A DNA stretch of 64,000 nucleotides from Vanilla planifolia. Lineage: Eukaryota; Streptophyta; Magnoliopsida; Asparagales; Orchidaceae. Below, piece after piece: positions 1 through 11,954 of the stretch; the stretch's first letter is position 1, and each line of letters begins with the position of its first letter. The translations under genes and the position numbers were made by a program. The stretch covers positions 36,358,737 through 36,422,736 of the forward strand of contig CM043869.1 in the NCBI GenBank assembly GCA_023846275.1, written 5' to 3'. The notes under the pieces are model-generated. The model saw nothing but the letters and a program-made list of their open reading frames with translations, searched no databases and was not told the DNA's origin.

Positions 1-574
1 GTACTAAAATCATATATAACATTCAATATATATAGCATGCTATGTATTTATGTGAATAAGATCTATTATGTGACAATCATGAAAGATAATTCTCATGAAC
101 ATGTTTTAGCATTGGGAATATGATAAAATCTATCATGTAGCATGCTGTGCGAGTAAAAATATGGGTGAGCATTTGTACTAAAAACATATAATAATTTTAT
201 TATCTAGTTTTCCTAAACCTATAGATGATATACATTAAAAATATTCTTTCTTGTAATAATCAATTTTTATTATAAGTTCATCAAATGGGTGATGCTCAAG
301 GGTAATGAAGGTAAGACTAAGTGATAGCATAAATAAACTACTAATAAAGGAGCAACTTCTTATGGATTGACATTTGGTATAGGTTTACGATAAATGATAT
401 CCAATCGGTACCTCTATTTATGATGTTATTTGAGGATAAAATTAGACATGAGTTAGAGTGTGCGAGTGATACTCGAGACAAATGAAAGTAAGAAGTGGAA
501 GCCAAATGATTACTCAAAGGGATTCATTAGTCAAAGAGAGGTTCATGTTGAAGTTTTAAGTGGAAGGACAAAAG
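1..574. other. AT-rich intergenic, no gene seen
   Basis: No convincing open reading frame on either strand and no domain recognised. The 300-560 stretch is slightly less AT-rich and could be old transposon debris, but I cannot assign it. Confidence 0.5.
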
Positions 575-753
575 AATAAAGTATCTTCTTAAAAAAGAAG
601 ATAATGTCTCTTAAATTATATGGACATAGGATCACATCATAAAGGTGTTGAGATAGTAGTTGAAATAAAGTATCTAATTAAAAAAGAAGATAGTGTTTCT
701 AAGTTATATGTACATGGGATCAAATCATAAAGGTGTTGAGATTGTAGTTGAAA
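575..753. repeat. 89-bp tandem duplication, two copies
   Basis: The segment beginning at 575 recurs at 664 with the same order of words: an 'aataaagtatc' start, an AAAAAAGAAG purine run, a 'aaggtgttgaga' block and a 'gtagttgaaataaa' end. The copies differ by scattered substitutions, so the duplication is not recent. No coding potential. Confidence 0.85.
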
Positions 754-1479
754 TAAAAAATTATGAGAGCATTATAGAATAATTGAAGTGGATAATACAT
801 TAACTTTTGGGATTGGCTTAGACAAAATGAAAGTAGATCCAAAGAGTTTTCATTCATTAACTTTATTTAGTTTAATATTCAAATTGATGAAGAAACAATT
901 AACTTTTCTCATAGAATTTTTTTAAAAACATGTTTTTCTTTTGATTCTTGAATACCAAATTAGTAATAATTCTAAGGTATTGCTAAGCTCACATATGACA
1001 AATCTTTAAAATTTGCATTATCCTCAGAAGAATTATCATCATGGTGATGATCTAATGAGCATGTTGACTACAACACACTTGTATGACTTCTCTTGTTCTT
1101 CATTTTCTCTTATTGTTCTCCTTATATCCTCATCAAAAGGTTTATTGTTTTCATCATAAAATCTATCTAATTTTTCTCATTTTTCTCCTGAAAGCAACTT
1201 TTTATATACAGATCTAAATAGACCATGAAAAATAATATTTAGATTTTTAAACTTTTAAGTGAAATTTTTTTTTCTTCTATGGGTTCCAATTCAGAGAGGT
1301 CAGATGGAAACGAAATAAGACATTCCAAACACTTGTGCAACTCAGCACGTCACTTCATAAATTTTTTTTTTCTTACTGGACTGGTTGACAGAAGCAGCAT
1401 CCGAGGACGTACACTGACCTGTTCTTTTAAATCCACTGTTGTTTGAGATGTCTCTCTTGTTGTATTAAAGCTCCATGTG
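754..1479. other. AT-rich intergenic, no gene seen
   Basis: Low-complexity AT-rich DNA. I see no reading frame, RNA gene or recognised element. Confidence 0.5.
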
Positions 1480-1946
1480 CCTTTACATACTCGACCTTGA
1501 CGCAAGTTTGCAATCTGTTTCAAAGCTTTTTTCCAATGCGGTTAATGGAGGCCCTTCGAAGGTATACCTGCTCCTCTGCCGCAATTTCCATTTCTAAATT
1601 ACAGTACCCATTTTTTCTTTGCTAATGTCATTGGAAAGCAACATTATTTCATACTAATCAACCCCTAGGGTTTTATTTTGACGAAGTGTGGTTACTCGTT
1701 CTGCTTTCACGAAGCTTAAGGAGTGGTCCATCAACCACAATTTTTCAATTGCCGTTGAACTGTTTGCGGAAATGCTCAACTCAACTAAACGCTGCATTAT
1801 TGAAGTCTTCTTGCATAGTCTTTGCCGATAAAAATGAGAGTAATTTCTTTCATTTAATTGAATCTGAATAAGATTTGCTATGGCCGTTACAACTAAAATG
1901 CAGTGATTGAAAATCATTGCGGGAAGTCTCTTTGTAATGGACTGTT
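1480..1946. repeat. Direct duplication, copy 1
   Basis: Aligns in order with 2555-2985. Shared blocks include a 'gcggttaa' word, 'gctttcatgaagctt'-like and 'ggagtggtccaccaac'-like words, the stretch 'tttttcaattgccgttgaac', and an AATGAAAGT-like block. The spacing between copies is about 1.07 kb. Short open frames here (60-87 codons) are not conserved between the copies, which argues against a protein. The origin is unknown; it could be part of a decayed element. Confidence 0.8.
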
Positions 1947-2554
1947 AAAAGATGAAAATATATCAATTAAATCATTTTGTAAACCATGAATTAAAAAAAT
2001 GTGTTATTTATCATGGTGGTGTTTTATATAGAAGGAAAAGCCCACTGCTTATAAAGGAATCTTGGATTCCAACTCAAGTTTTACTCTCTAATATATTTTC
2101 ATTTTTCTTTATTTTTTTTCTTTTACTTATCTTTTTCTTCTTCTCCTTCTTATGTCTAATTTTAATAGTCTATTCTATCTACTGCAAGTGTCTTTTTCTT
2201 TGTGACCGTGGGAACATCACCATACTGGAGAAAAGCCTTTTTCGGTGCATTGTCGACGTTATGTTCACCATTTCAGGCAGTTTTCTGATCAATTGTTGTC
2301 ATTTGGTTTTTTGGTTTTCATTTTCTGCAACAACACAAGCAACCAAAAAAGGTCCTAATAAAAGCAAGAGTCTCAGGTTTTGTGCCTTGGTTTGAAGGTA
2401 GCCAAAATCTCGATTTTGCAAAGCGATTTGAAATCGATGATTTGGATTTGATGAGTCCTATCATCTAATCACTTCGCTACTTTGAGGAGTTGCTATGCTT
2501 CCCAACCATCAAAAGAGCTGTTTTAAGTACAATTTTTCTTCCAAGTATGAATAG
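1947..2554. other. Spacer between duplicated blocks
   Basis: Contains a 147-codon plus-strand open frame (1952-2395) whose middle is a run of Phe, Leu and Ile from a T-rich tract. It has no recognisable domain, so I treat it as chance. The 2400-2555 part has moderate GC but is unassigned. Confidence 0.45.
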
Positions 2555-2985
2555 TGTTTTTTCCTCGACTTGACACTTAAGTTTGTAATCAGTACCCTTT
2601 TGTTTTGCCTGCGGTTAACAGAACTCTTCCAAGGTTTACCTCTTCTTCAGTCGCAATTTTGCATTTCTATATCAAGTTGCTCTGTTGCTGATGTTATCGG
2701 AAAACAACGTTATTCCTTGTTAATGTTACATCTCCTGTATTATTTTATTGAAACGGGGCTAATCGTTTTGCTTTCATGAAGCTTCAAGAGTGGTCCACCA
2801 ACTTCAGTTTTTCAATTGCCGTTGAACTGTTTGTGGAATTGTTCAAATCAACTAAAGGGCTTTATTGTCGAAGTCTTTCTTAGCGAGTCTTTACTAATAA
2901 AATGAAAGTTATTTCTTTGATTTAGTAGAATCCAAAGAAGTATTGAAATCATTGTTGGAATATCCGTTTTGAAATACCTGTCATC
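2555..2985. repeat. Direct duplication, copy 2
   Basis: Partner of 1480-1946. The same block order is kept, with many substitutions and small indels. No coding frame is shared with copy 1. Confidence 0.8.
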
Positions 2986-3545
2986 GGTACATTTTGATTA
3001 ATTTTCTCATATTTGGTCTCATTCTCTCTTGGTCTCTCCTAGTAAACCCCGTCTGCTTTCCACACCTGATCTGGTGTTCCCTAACTTCACAGAAACCCTA
3101 ATTTTTTATGTTTTATTGGAACTACCAATGCTCTTTGATTTAAAAGTCTTGTTTGTTTATCCTGTCAAAGAGCTGCTTATGGCGAAAACTGAGTTCTAGA
3201 AACAATAAACTTAGTTGTTTTTTGCTGGTCACATCACATCCATAACACTGCCTTTGCATGGCCGGGTCAAGAACAAGCGATCGGAGCGACTCATTAATTC
3301 ATTCAACGTTGTTTCGAGGACTTGAATTGGCAACGTGGGTTTGATAACAGCGAATTGTCGCTTCTGTAAGTTTTTCAACGAGGGCAACGCGAAGCTCTTT
3401 TCAACGGTTTGACGTTCCCAATTATGCGATCGTCATCTACTGAGTTTGACAAGTAAAAGCTGGTTTACACTATTGCAAATTGCGTGCCATCTGTTCTCAG
3501 TGACTCTGTCCTATGCTTTTGATCTGCACCACTTGGTCGATCGTT

Positions 3546-3618
3546 TTCCCTTATAAATCTCTCTCTTCATGCTCATTTTCCTCAGTACAACATCTCAGTT
3601 GTGTTCATTTCCCTTATA

Positions 3619-3621
<3 letters not shown>
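3546..3621 (+). promoter_or_regulatory. Promoter-like patch with two TATA-type boxes
   Basis: A CCCTTATAAAT word occurs twice, at about 3548-3558 and 3611-3621, each followed by CT-rich DNA as in plant core promoters and 5' leaders. No open frame follows downstream. This may be the promoter of a lost gene, an LTR promoter or coincidence. Confidence 0.25.

Positions 3622-3650
<29 letters not shown>
3622..3650. repeat. (CT)n microsatellite
   Basis: An uninterrupted run of about 14 CT dinucleotides directly after the second TATA-like word. Confidence 0.95.
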
Positions 3651-3652
<2 letters not shown>

Positions 3653-5494
3653 TACACGTGATTAGTATTTTGATAATTATTTTCTTTCCAAAAATTAAAA
3701 TGATATGCTTGTTTAACATTCTTCAAATGAGCAAGATTTTTCTAGATTTGTTGATCATGTAGTGGTTGTTCTACTCTTTAATCTAGGGCTAAAAATATTA
3801 AAACAATTATTAGTTTCGATAACATTCTTATTTGTTTTTATTTGATGATGAGCTATCATCATATAATCAAGTTATTAGTTTCATAGAATCTATCATGTCT
3901 AATCACATTTTGGAACTAGTTGATTAATTTCTTGAGACATTATTGATTAGTTGTAAGTAGTAAAATAGAAAGAAATGGAAACATGATGAATCTTTTGAAA
4001 TTATAAGATCGAATTGGGAACTAGGTATTGTAAAAAGAAATAAATTTGATATTATTTGAATATTTGCTCTCTTATAAACTCATATTTAATTTACTATAGT
4101 GTTGATTACTTTAACTATTGTTTATGATGCATTTACTCACTAGATGATCTATAAAAATTACATTTTTGTATGACAATTGGATCAAGAGACTAAATGTGCA
4201 ACCAAGAAGGTTTTATGATAATTGCAAGAAAGAAATATTCAAAACTATTTAAATATTTTCATGGTTCAAAGTAAGAGCCAAAGCAATGTCATCATAAATT
4301 TAATATGGTTATGATTTCTAATGGATATATTGTGAATGATGTCATTAATATGTTTATTCAAAATTTGATATCAATTGTTCTAACATAATTATATACTTCT
4401 ATGTAGAGGACGTGCTTAAGTTTGATATAGATTACATAATAAATTAGGTTAAATCATTTAGTGATCTCATTTAAATGAAAAATTAGAATAAATTAATGTT
4501 CCTTTAAAAAGCAAATCATTTTAATGCCCATTGCATAATTTAGAACCATAAGAGCAATTTTTTTTTTTTTGAAAAGTTTTTAAAATCCTAGATTTTTGAA
4601 TTGCAAACCTATTAACATAGCATGTGTTACTAATTCATTATTAAATAAAAGATTTCAAGTTTTAGTATTTCTATGCATATTTACGAACCATCAATAATTT
4701 AATATATTTATGAACTATACAATATCTATTATCACACGTCTTGTGAATAGATTAAGTATTTATATATACATATAAGTTTTATTAGTGATTATCTGTTTTT
4801 CTTTGATTGAGTTATTATCTTTTAGAAATCCTCTAAACAAACTTATACAATTAGACTCATTATATAATTTAAGTGTATTGCCTTGAAAATGATAGGATTT
4901 GAAACTAAGTGTCATGGAAATCTTTTGACAAATATTTTCTTATAGAAGAAGTTAATGTTACCAATATAAATATATTATTATTTTCAAAAAAGATGATTAT
5001 TCTCAATATGGTATGACCAAATTTTTTAAGAAAAAAATCCTTAAATCCTAAAAGTTTGATTTCATCCTATTTATTTAACTGATTTATATACAGCACTCAT
5101 TTAATCGTATATAAAATAGACTAATATCTTGAAAATATTATTTATCTCATAATCACTGGTATTTATTTTATAATATCTTAAATATTTTTTAAATCGAAAA
5201 AAATTTAAATATTCTAATAATGGTTTACTTATTGTAGTGCTTAACTTTTAAACATAGAACTAACGATCTGCACATGTTCTAGAAGATGTTCCACCTTTCG
5301 TCAGCCAAAATGACCAAACGTAGGGATACTAATCTTGGAGAAGATGTTCTATCTTTCAACAGCAAAGAAGATCCAGCTCTGGAAAATATTATAATCTTTC
5401 GTGTATGTTGAAAAGCTTTAATGTTTTAATTTATTTGGCCCACTTGTGATTTTCTCTACTTCTTTATTGGTGCTGAATAATCTCCACTTTCCAC
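3651..5494. other. AT-rich intergenic, no gene seen
   Basis: No coding frame, RNA gene or recognised element. At 5285-5360 an 'agaagatgttc' word recurs in slightly GC-richer DNA that leads into the A-run. Confidence 0.45.
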
Positions 5495-5516
5495 AAAAAA
5501 AAAAAAAAAAAAAAAA
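5495..5516 (+). repeat. A22 homopolymer, possible retroposon tail
   Basis: Twenty-two consecutive A residues follow about 250 bp of DNA that is less AT-rich than its surroundings and contains a GAATAA word about 20 bp before the run. This is the layout of a retroposed transcript or SINE/LINE 3' end. I recognise no body sequence and did not find a flanking duplication. Confidence 0.4.
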
Positions 5517-7264
5517 GGCCAAGTATGGCAAAGGAGAAAGTAATCTTCTAGTTAATCACTATATTACATATGTTTGATATTTTATATCACGTGTTTAATT
5601 GGTTTGGTATGATCATCTATTTGAACATAAGCTTTTTTTTTTGACTTAAAACATTTGTTTAAGTTTGATGTGACACACCATCTGTAGGCTATTTAGTTGC
5701 TAGCTACTACTGATCTGTCGTCTCAATCTTGTTCGTCTAATATTGTAGATACTGCATTGCCTCAAAGGACCTTGCAATTTCTCCATATCTTGACCATTGA
5801 TATCACCTATGTGCCTTGTAATTACATTTGAATCTCCGTGACACAATATAACCTCCTTGAACACTATCGACCTTGCTTTTGGTCTTCTTATCATTATGGA
5901 AAATCTTGAAGCCTACATATTTATGTGGTTCCATTGGGTTAGGTTACCTTTTGAGCAAGTTAAAGCTTATATGAATTATTATTTTTGCTCTAAAATTTTT
6001 TTTGTTGTCAAAACAGATTTCAAAATATTAACCCAACTCTCTATTTACTTGTTTAATTAAATAACCGATAGAAGAAACAAAAGAATATGTTAATGACAAC
6101 TAAATCTCATAAACTATGTTAAAATAATTCCAAAAAATAACAAAATACGATAGCTTTCTTATTGTTCTTAGACATATTCCTAATATTCCTTCATTGTATA
6201 AGTAATGTCACACAACCACTTCACTCAATTACCTGAGGTTGGTTTTAGTACTTGCCATGTCTTTATAAAACCATAAGTTTTAACAAAACTATGTACTAAT
6301 AGCATCTCCATAGTAGTACTTGTATCTTCAGTTAGTTTTATATATTATTTAAGAGAAATTGTTCACAACACACGATTTATCCAAGATTATTATGCTTTTT
6401 GATGGGGAATGTATCTGTTAAGAGGTTGTATATTGTGCTATATAAGTGATATCACATGTAAGATTAAAGAGAGTATGTAATGATCATTGTGTGATGCCCT
6501 CAAGAAGGATTTATTAAACAAAGAGTGATTCTAAGCATGACCTTGATAAAGAGATAAAGAAATTAATAGTCTTAAATTAAAAAGAGAAAGAATTTGGATT
6601 ATGACCTTTTTGAGATACATTTTGGGAAAGAACTTGTCTTAGCTTGTATATTAATATCTAACAAGAAAACTTTGAAATATTATAACAAGTTATCCTATGA
6701 TATTATATAGTTTGATAGTGAACTAAGAGAAAACTAGTAAGATTATAACTCTTAGGACTAAAAAAGTGGTTAGCAATTATCAAATAATATTTTATAAGTT
6801 GAATCACTATATAAGGAACAACTCTTGGTAGGATGTTAGGTAAAGAGATGTAATGATAAATAGTCAAATATAAAAAATGAAAGAAATAATTATATCCTAT
6901 ATGTAAGATCATTATCATAAGTTGTCAAGATACAAATAAGAACAAAAGCCACTTTAGATGATATATGATAGCCAAAGATGGATAATAACTTAGCATAATA
7001 AGGCTAAGTTGTAACTATGAAATTGGCTTACTCAATAATGATGCATACTTTAGATGTAGCTAAGACATTATATATTAACTTATGTTTATATAATTAAAAT
7101 GGTTTTCTAGATCTAAGTAATATGATATCATTATCTGAATTTACTTATATGAGATCACGTGGTATTTTAAGCAAGTCTTACTGATGCAGACATTATTAAG
7201 AGGGATGATATAAATCATAAGAAGAACAATTATATTAAATTAAAAAGAAATAATAAAAAACAAA
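5517..7264. other. Intergenic with one unassigned fragment
   Basis: The 5690-5960 part has higher GC and a 64-codon minus-strand frame (5700-5894) of no recognised family. It may be transposon debris. The rest is featureless AT-rich sequence. Confidence 0.4.
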
Positions 7265-9203
7265 TCATTTGATTGAAATTATATTTTATTTTACTTATGC
7301 CTTTTATATTTATTTATTTTTTTATTCAATTATTTTCTTAATGTATTTCTTAACTCAAATTGCACATTATGTTTTCTTAACAATCATCCTTACTCACATA
7401 TTATATAATGTTCATATCAATACCTATCACAAGGTTTCTAATAGATAGGTCTCATCCTATAAGCATATAATCAATCAGCATACTATTAATCATCGCTAGT
7501 ATAATTCTAAAAGCCATACCTAACCATCTTATAAATTCAAAAGTAAACAATGGTAATTTCTCTGAAATAGTTCATGCAATCACACCTAACCACCATGCTA
7601 ATTCAAAGGTAGTTAGGGGATAACCCTTTAGGTGGCTAATTTTCAAATCATCTATCACCATCCCATATCATAGTATAATTTATGATTATACCCAGTAGTC
7701 TTATAAAGAGTACTGATAACAAAGTATAGTACATTATTGGGTATCACACTCAAGTGAGAAAAAACATTATAAAGAAAAATATATTTCTTATTATTCTATC
7801 ATGTTTATTTAATGTTTTATTCTTATACTATAATTCATAAAATAATTATACATTTCTTAATTATTTATGTACCTCTTTTTTTTCAATTTCATACTTATTA
7901 AATCTTACTTATTTATCAGTAATAAGTTACAAATATTGTTATTCAAATTCAGATGTATGAATAAGTTCAATTTCATCATCATAAACAAGAAATATTATTT
8001 TATTATAACATGTTCAAGAAATATTAATAAACAAATATATGTACATCACAATTAATTAATTTACCAATTTGATATATGTATTAGGAATCTACATCTTGAG
8101 TTAATTTGTTTTTTTTATTCTACACAATAAAAATATATCTAATTATATTTTTTACGACCTGATTCAGTTACTTCATAATTAAATTAACCTAATTTTGATT
8201 ATGATATGCTTAAATTCAATGCTTCTAAATTTTCTTAAGTGTTTATACATTTAAACATAATTAAATTCAAAATAATAATACAAATAAAAATTAATGTTTC
8301 AATTCTTTTTGTACTTCATTTCTCCTTCACATTTTTATACTTAAATTGAAAATTCCAAATTTTCAAATTCCATTGAATTTCTTCCTCACTTTCACAAACA
8401 TAACAAGCACTTTATTTCTTTAAAATATCTTAATTCTAACCACAAAATCTTGAAATACCAATTGGATGCCAGGAAAAATCATTGTATTTGCCTAAATTTT
8501 GGTTGTCACGATGAGCAACCACACATAGATTAGGACAACTCCAAAATCTATTAATTAAAGACAATATGATGCTTAATTTACAAGAAACTTGAAGTCTCAT
8601 CGTTGATCTGTCGTTGTTCATGCAAGGAATTTTTTTTTTTTTCCAGATGTAGCTTTCAGTTTCGGTTAAGCCAACAAAATCCCTAACCACAAGATTGCAA
8701 GGAAGCAATAGATTGAAGAGGAAGGCTTCCCCTTACTAAAATCGAAGATTCCCCACAAGATTTGAAGCTTTTGGTGTGAAAATATGAGGGATTAGGTTTC
8801 ACGGACACCGGAGATTGAAAAAGGAAAGGGAAATTTCAGGGGTTCTTCATTTCTGTTTGTAATATATATATGTATATAATTTCTAATTATAATATACCAA
8901 TTAAGTATATAGTAATTTAAAAAATTTGTATTAATTCAAAATGGTCTTTGATTGAAGCGAAACAAATGTCATTAGATTTATCTCAAAAAGCTTTATTTAA
9001 AAATATTTTTATTATATGATTTTGAAATACTTTTTCTTTGGCACACATTATAATACAAGCTACAAATACCTCTTTAATTTATTATTCAATGCATTTCTTA
9101 TACCCACAATATCAAACTGGCATAATAATGACATTTAACATGTCAAGCGCATATTACAAAGCTAATTAATTTCATTATAATCTTTACAAATTTTGGGTAT
9201 TAT
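7265..9203 (-). repeat. 3' LTR of the gypsy element
   Basis: Aligns along its length with 11955-13970, most clearly at 8420-8870 against 13205-13615. Its inner edge on the minus strand begins near TATAATACCCAAAATTTG, close to the TGTAA-type start common in plant gypsy LTRs. A purine-rich AAAAAATGGAGAA stretch just before it fits a polypurine tract. Confidence 0.8.
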
Positions 9204-9239
9204 AATTCTCCATTTTTTATGAAAATTTTATTTCAAATT

Positions 9240-11950
9240 TTAAAAGAGTTTTAGATATTTTTTCAACATTTCCTTTTCTATTTCCTAAGTTGTTTGTCAC
9301 TTAGTTTGGTTCTAGCAAAACATTTTTATAGTGAGATTACTTTGTTTCTCAACATTTTTTTTCACGATCCAAAATTTGTATTCACATTTTTTAATGCCAT
9401 TTCTAGTTGGATTTCAGCATTTTCTGCATCATATCTTATAATACACCAGGGATATGAAGTGTGCTTTCTTAGGGATGAAACATAAACATATTATCAACAT
9501 TAACCAATTGTGCTGGTAATGCTAATATATAGACCACTTGTCTAACTCTTTTCAGTATTTGAAAATGTCTAAAAAAATTTAGGCTTAAGTTTAACTAGTT
9601 TATCAAAATATTTTAGACCTTTCATTAGGCCTTTTTTTAAAAATGTGTGATCCCTTTTTTTAAACTAATATTTTTGTATTTTTTTTTGTTAAAATACTTC
9701 TTTTGTTTATCTTATAATACTTGAAGTCTTTTACAAATGGTCTTTATTTTCTCTGTGGCTTCTTCTATCAAATAAGGACCCAAAATTTTCTCTAGCTCCA
9801 TACCAACACAAACGTGGCTGTCACTTTCTTCCAACAAGGCTTTATAAGACATTATGCCAATGCTAGATTGTAGTTATTATTGTAGGCAAACTCGACTAAT
9901 GTTAATGACTTTCCTAATCACCTCCAAAATCAATTATGCATAGGTGTAATAGATCTTTTAATGTTTTATTAATTGTTTTTATATACTTATCTGTTTGAGG
10001 ATGAAATACAATATTGAATTGCAATTGAGTGCCAAAAGCTTGATGAACAGATTTCTAAAAATTTGATGTAAAATTTGGGTATTAATTAGAGATAATTACT
10101 TTGAATACCATGAAGCTTTATTATTTATTCTAAGTAGAGTTTTGTTAACCTTTTTATTGCATTAGTCTTCTATATCAATAAAAATGAGTTATTTTAGTTA
10201 ATTTGTCAATGATTATCCATATAAAATCATATCTAAAGAGTGATCTAGGTAATCCCATAATAAATATTATAGCGATCTCTTCCTACTTCTACTCTAAAAT
10301 GTGTAACGATCACAGTAATCCATTAGACTTTTGATTTTTTTTATTCACTTGTTGACTATTAAATATTTTTTTACCTACTCTAATATATCTCTTCTTAAAA
10401 TAAGCTACAAATATTTTTATCTTGACATAAAAAATATCTAAAATTATGTGCTTTATTTAACAACATTTGTTATAACTGTTGGTGATTAGGGATACATAGC
10501 TAATTATGAAACTTTAGCATTCTATTATTATAAATTAAAATCAAAGATCCATCATTCTTTCATTTTTTAAATAAGGTTTTATAGTTCTAGCAAACAATCA
10601 TGCTTTAATGATAACTGAAATAACATTCTGATATTTCTTTATACCTTTACCTTTAGCTATAGCTTATTAAACTAAAAAATTAATTATTTCTCATCTTCTT
10701 TCATTATTATCATATTAACACTTGCCTTTCTACTTAAGGCATTAATTGTTATATTTTTTTATAAGACAATAAATAATTTTGAAGTCATAATTTTTAATAA
10801 ATTTTAATAATATTTTTTTTTCTCAAATTTAGTTATTTTTGAGTAAATATATATATTTTAGGCTTTGATGATTTTTAAATAATTCACATTTAACACCATA
10901 AAAGTAATATCTCCAAATTTTGAAAACAAAAACAATTGTCGTCAACTTTAAGTCATGTACTGAATAATTGTTTTCTTGAGTTTTTAATTAATGAATGAGT
11001 ATGCAATCAATTTTTAAAATTACATTAACATACAATCCAAATATTGATATGATGCATTACTAAAAATCTAATACTTCTCTAATCCTTCTGAGAACACAAA
11101 TACTGGAGTGGTAATCAATTTATATTTTAATGTTAGAAAACTTTGTTCACATGTTGAGTCCAAATCAAAATTTATTATATTTTGAGTTAAACGTGTTAAA
11201 AGAAAAGCTATCTTGAAAAATCTTTTCACAAACTTTCTATAATATCCAATCATTCCTACAAAGCTTTGGATTTCTATTACCATGATTGATCTAGACTATT
11301 CCATAATTGCAAAAATCTTCTAGGGATCTACTGAAATGCCTTTTACACTTACTGCATTCCCAAAGAACACTAAGCTAGATAGTTAAAAATCACATTATAA
11401 TAATTTAGCATGAAGTTGATATTCTCTTAATGTTTATAATATCACATGTAAATGAGTAATGTGCTCTTCTTCATCTTCTGAATATACTAGAATATCATTA
11501 ATAAATATTATAATAAATTGGTCTAAATATTCTATTTATTAAGTTCATAAATATTGTAAGTACATTAGCTAACTCATTAAGTAATATTAAAATTTGTAGT
11601 GCCTATATCATATTCTAAAAGCTATCTTTAGTTTATTCTCTCTTTTTATTCTCAATTGATGATATCTTTATCTTAAGTTTATCTTTAAAAATATTGTTAC
11701 ACATCAAAGTTCATCAAATAAATTATCTATTATTGATAAAAGATATTTTTTCTTGAAAGTAATTCTATTAAGTTTTTAACAATCAAAGCATATTCTTAAG
11801 CTAATGTTTTTATTTTTCACAAATAAAATCAGAGCTCCCTAAAGAGATATATTAAGTCTTATAAAACCTTTCTCTAACAACTCTTGTATTTGCACTTTTG
11901 TCTTTGTAACTCAATTGGAGCCATTTGATAAAAAGCTTCGAAAATTGGCT
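9240..11950 (-). pseudogene. Gypsy pol remnant: RT, RNase H, integrase, chromodomain-like tail
   Basis: Read on the minus strand from about 11950 downward. Near 11900 the words FYQMAPIEL match the start of gypsy reverse transcriptase. Near 11490 stands FINDILVYS, where the family has F(I/V)DDILVYS, so one catalytic Asp is lost. At 11068-11283 a 71-codon open frame carries SFVGMIGYYRKFVKRF, the RT/RNase H connection. At 10850-10960 YSVHDLKL and KIWRYYFYGVKCE match RNase H, and NALSRKAS near 10730 matches its end. At 9960-10060 FHPQTDKYI and at 9790-9840 LCWYGARE match integrase. RNKVISL near 9340 matches the chromodomain region. Many stops and frame changes interrupt it, so no product is expected. 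Confidence 0.88.
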
Positions 11951-11954
11951 CTTG

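Noticed and set aside
1952..2395. 147-codon plus-strand frame
   Set aside because: The middle is a Phe/Leu/Ile run from a T-rich tract; no domain, promoter or conservation seen.
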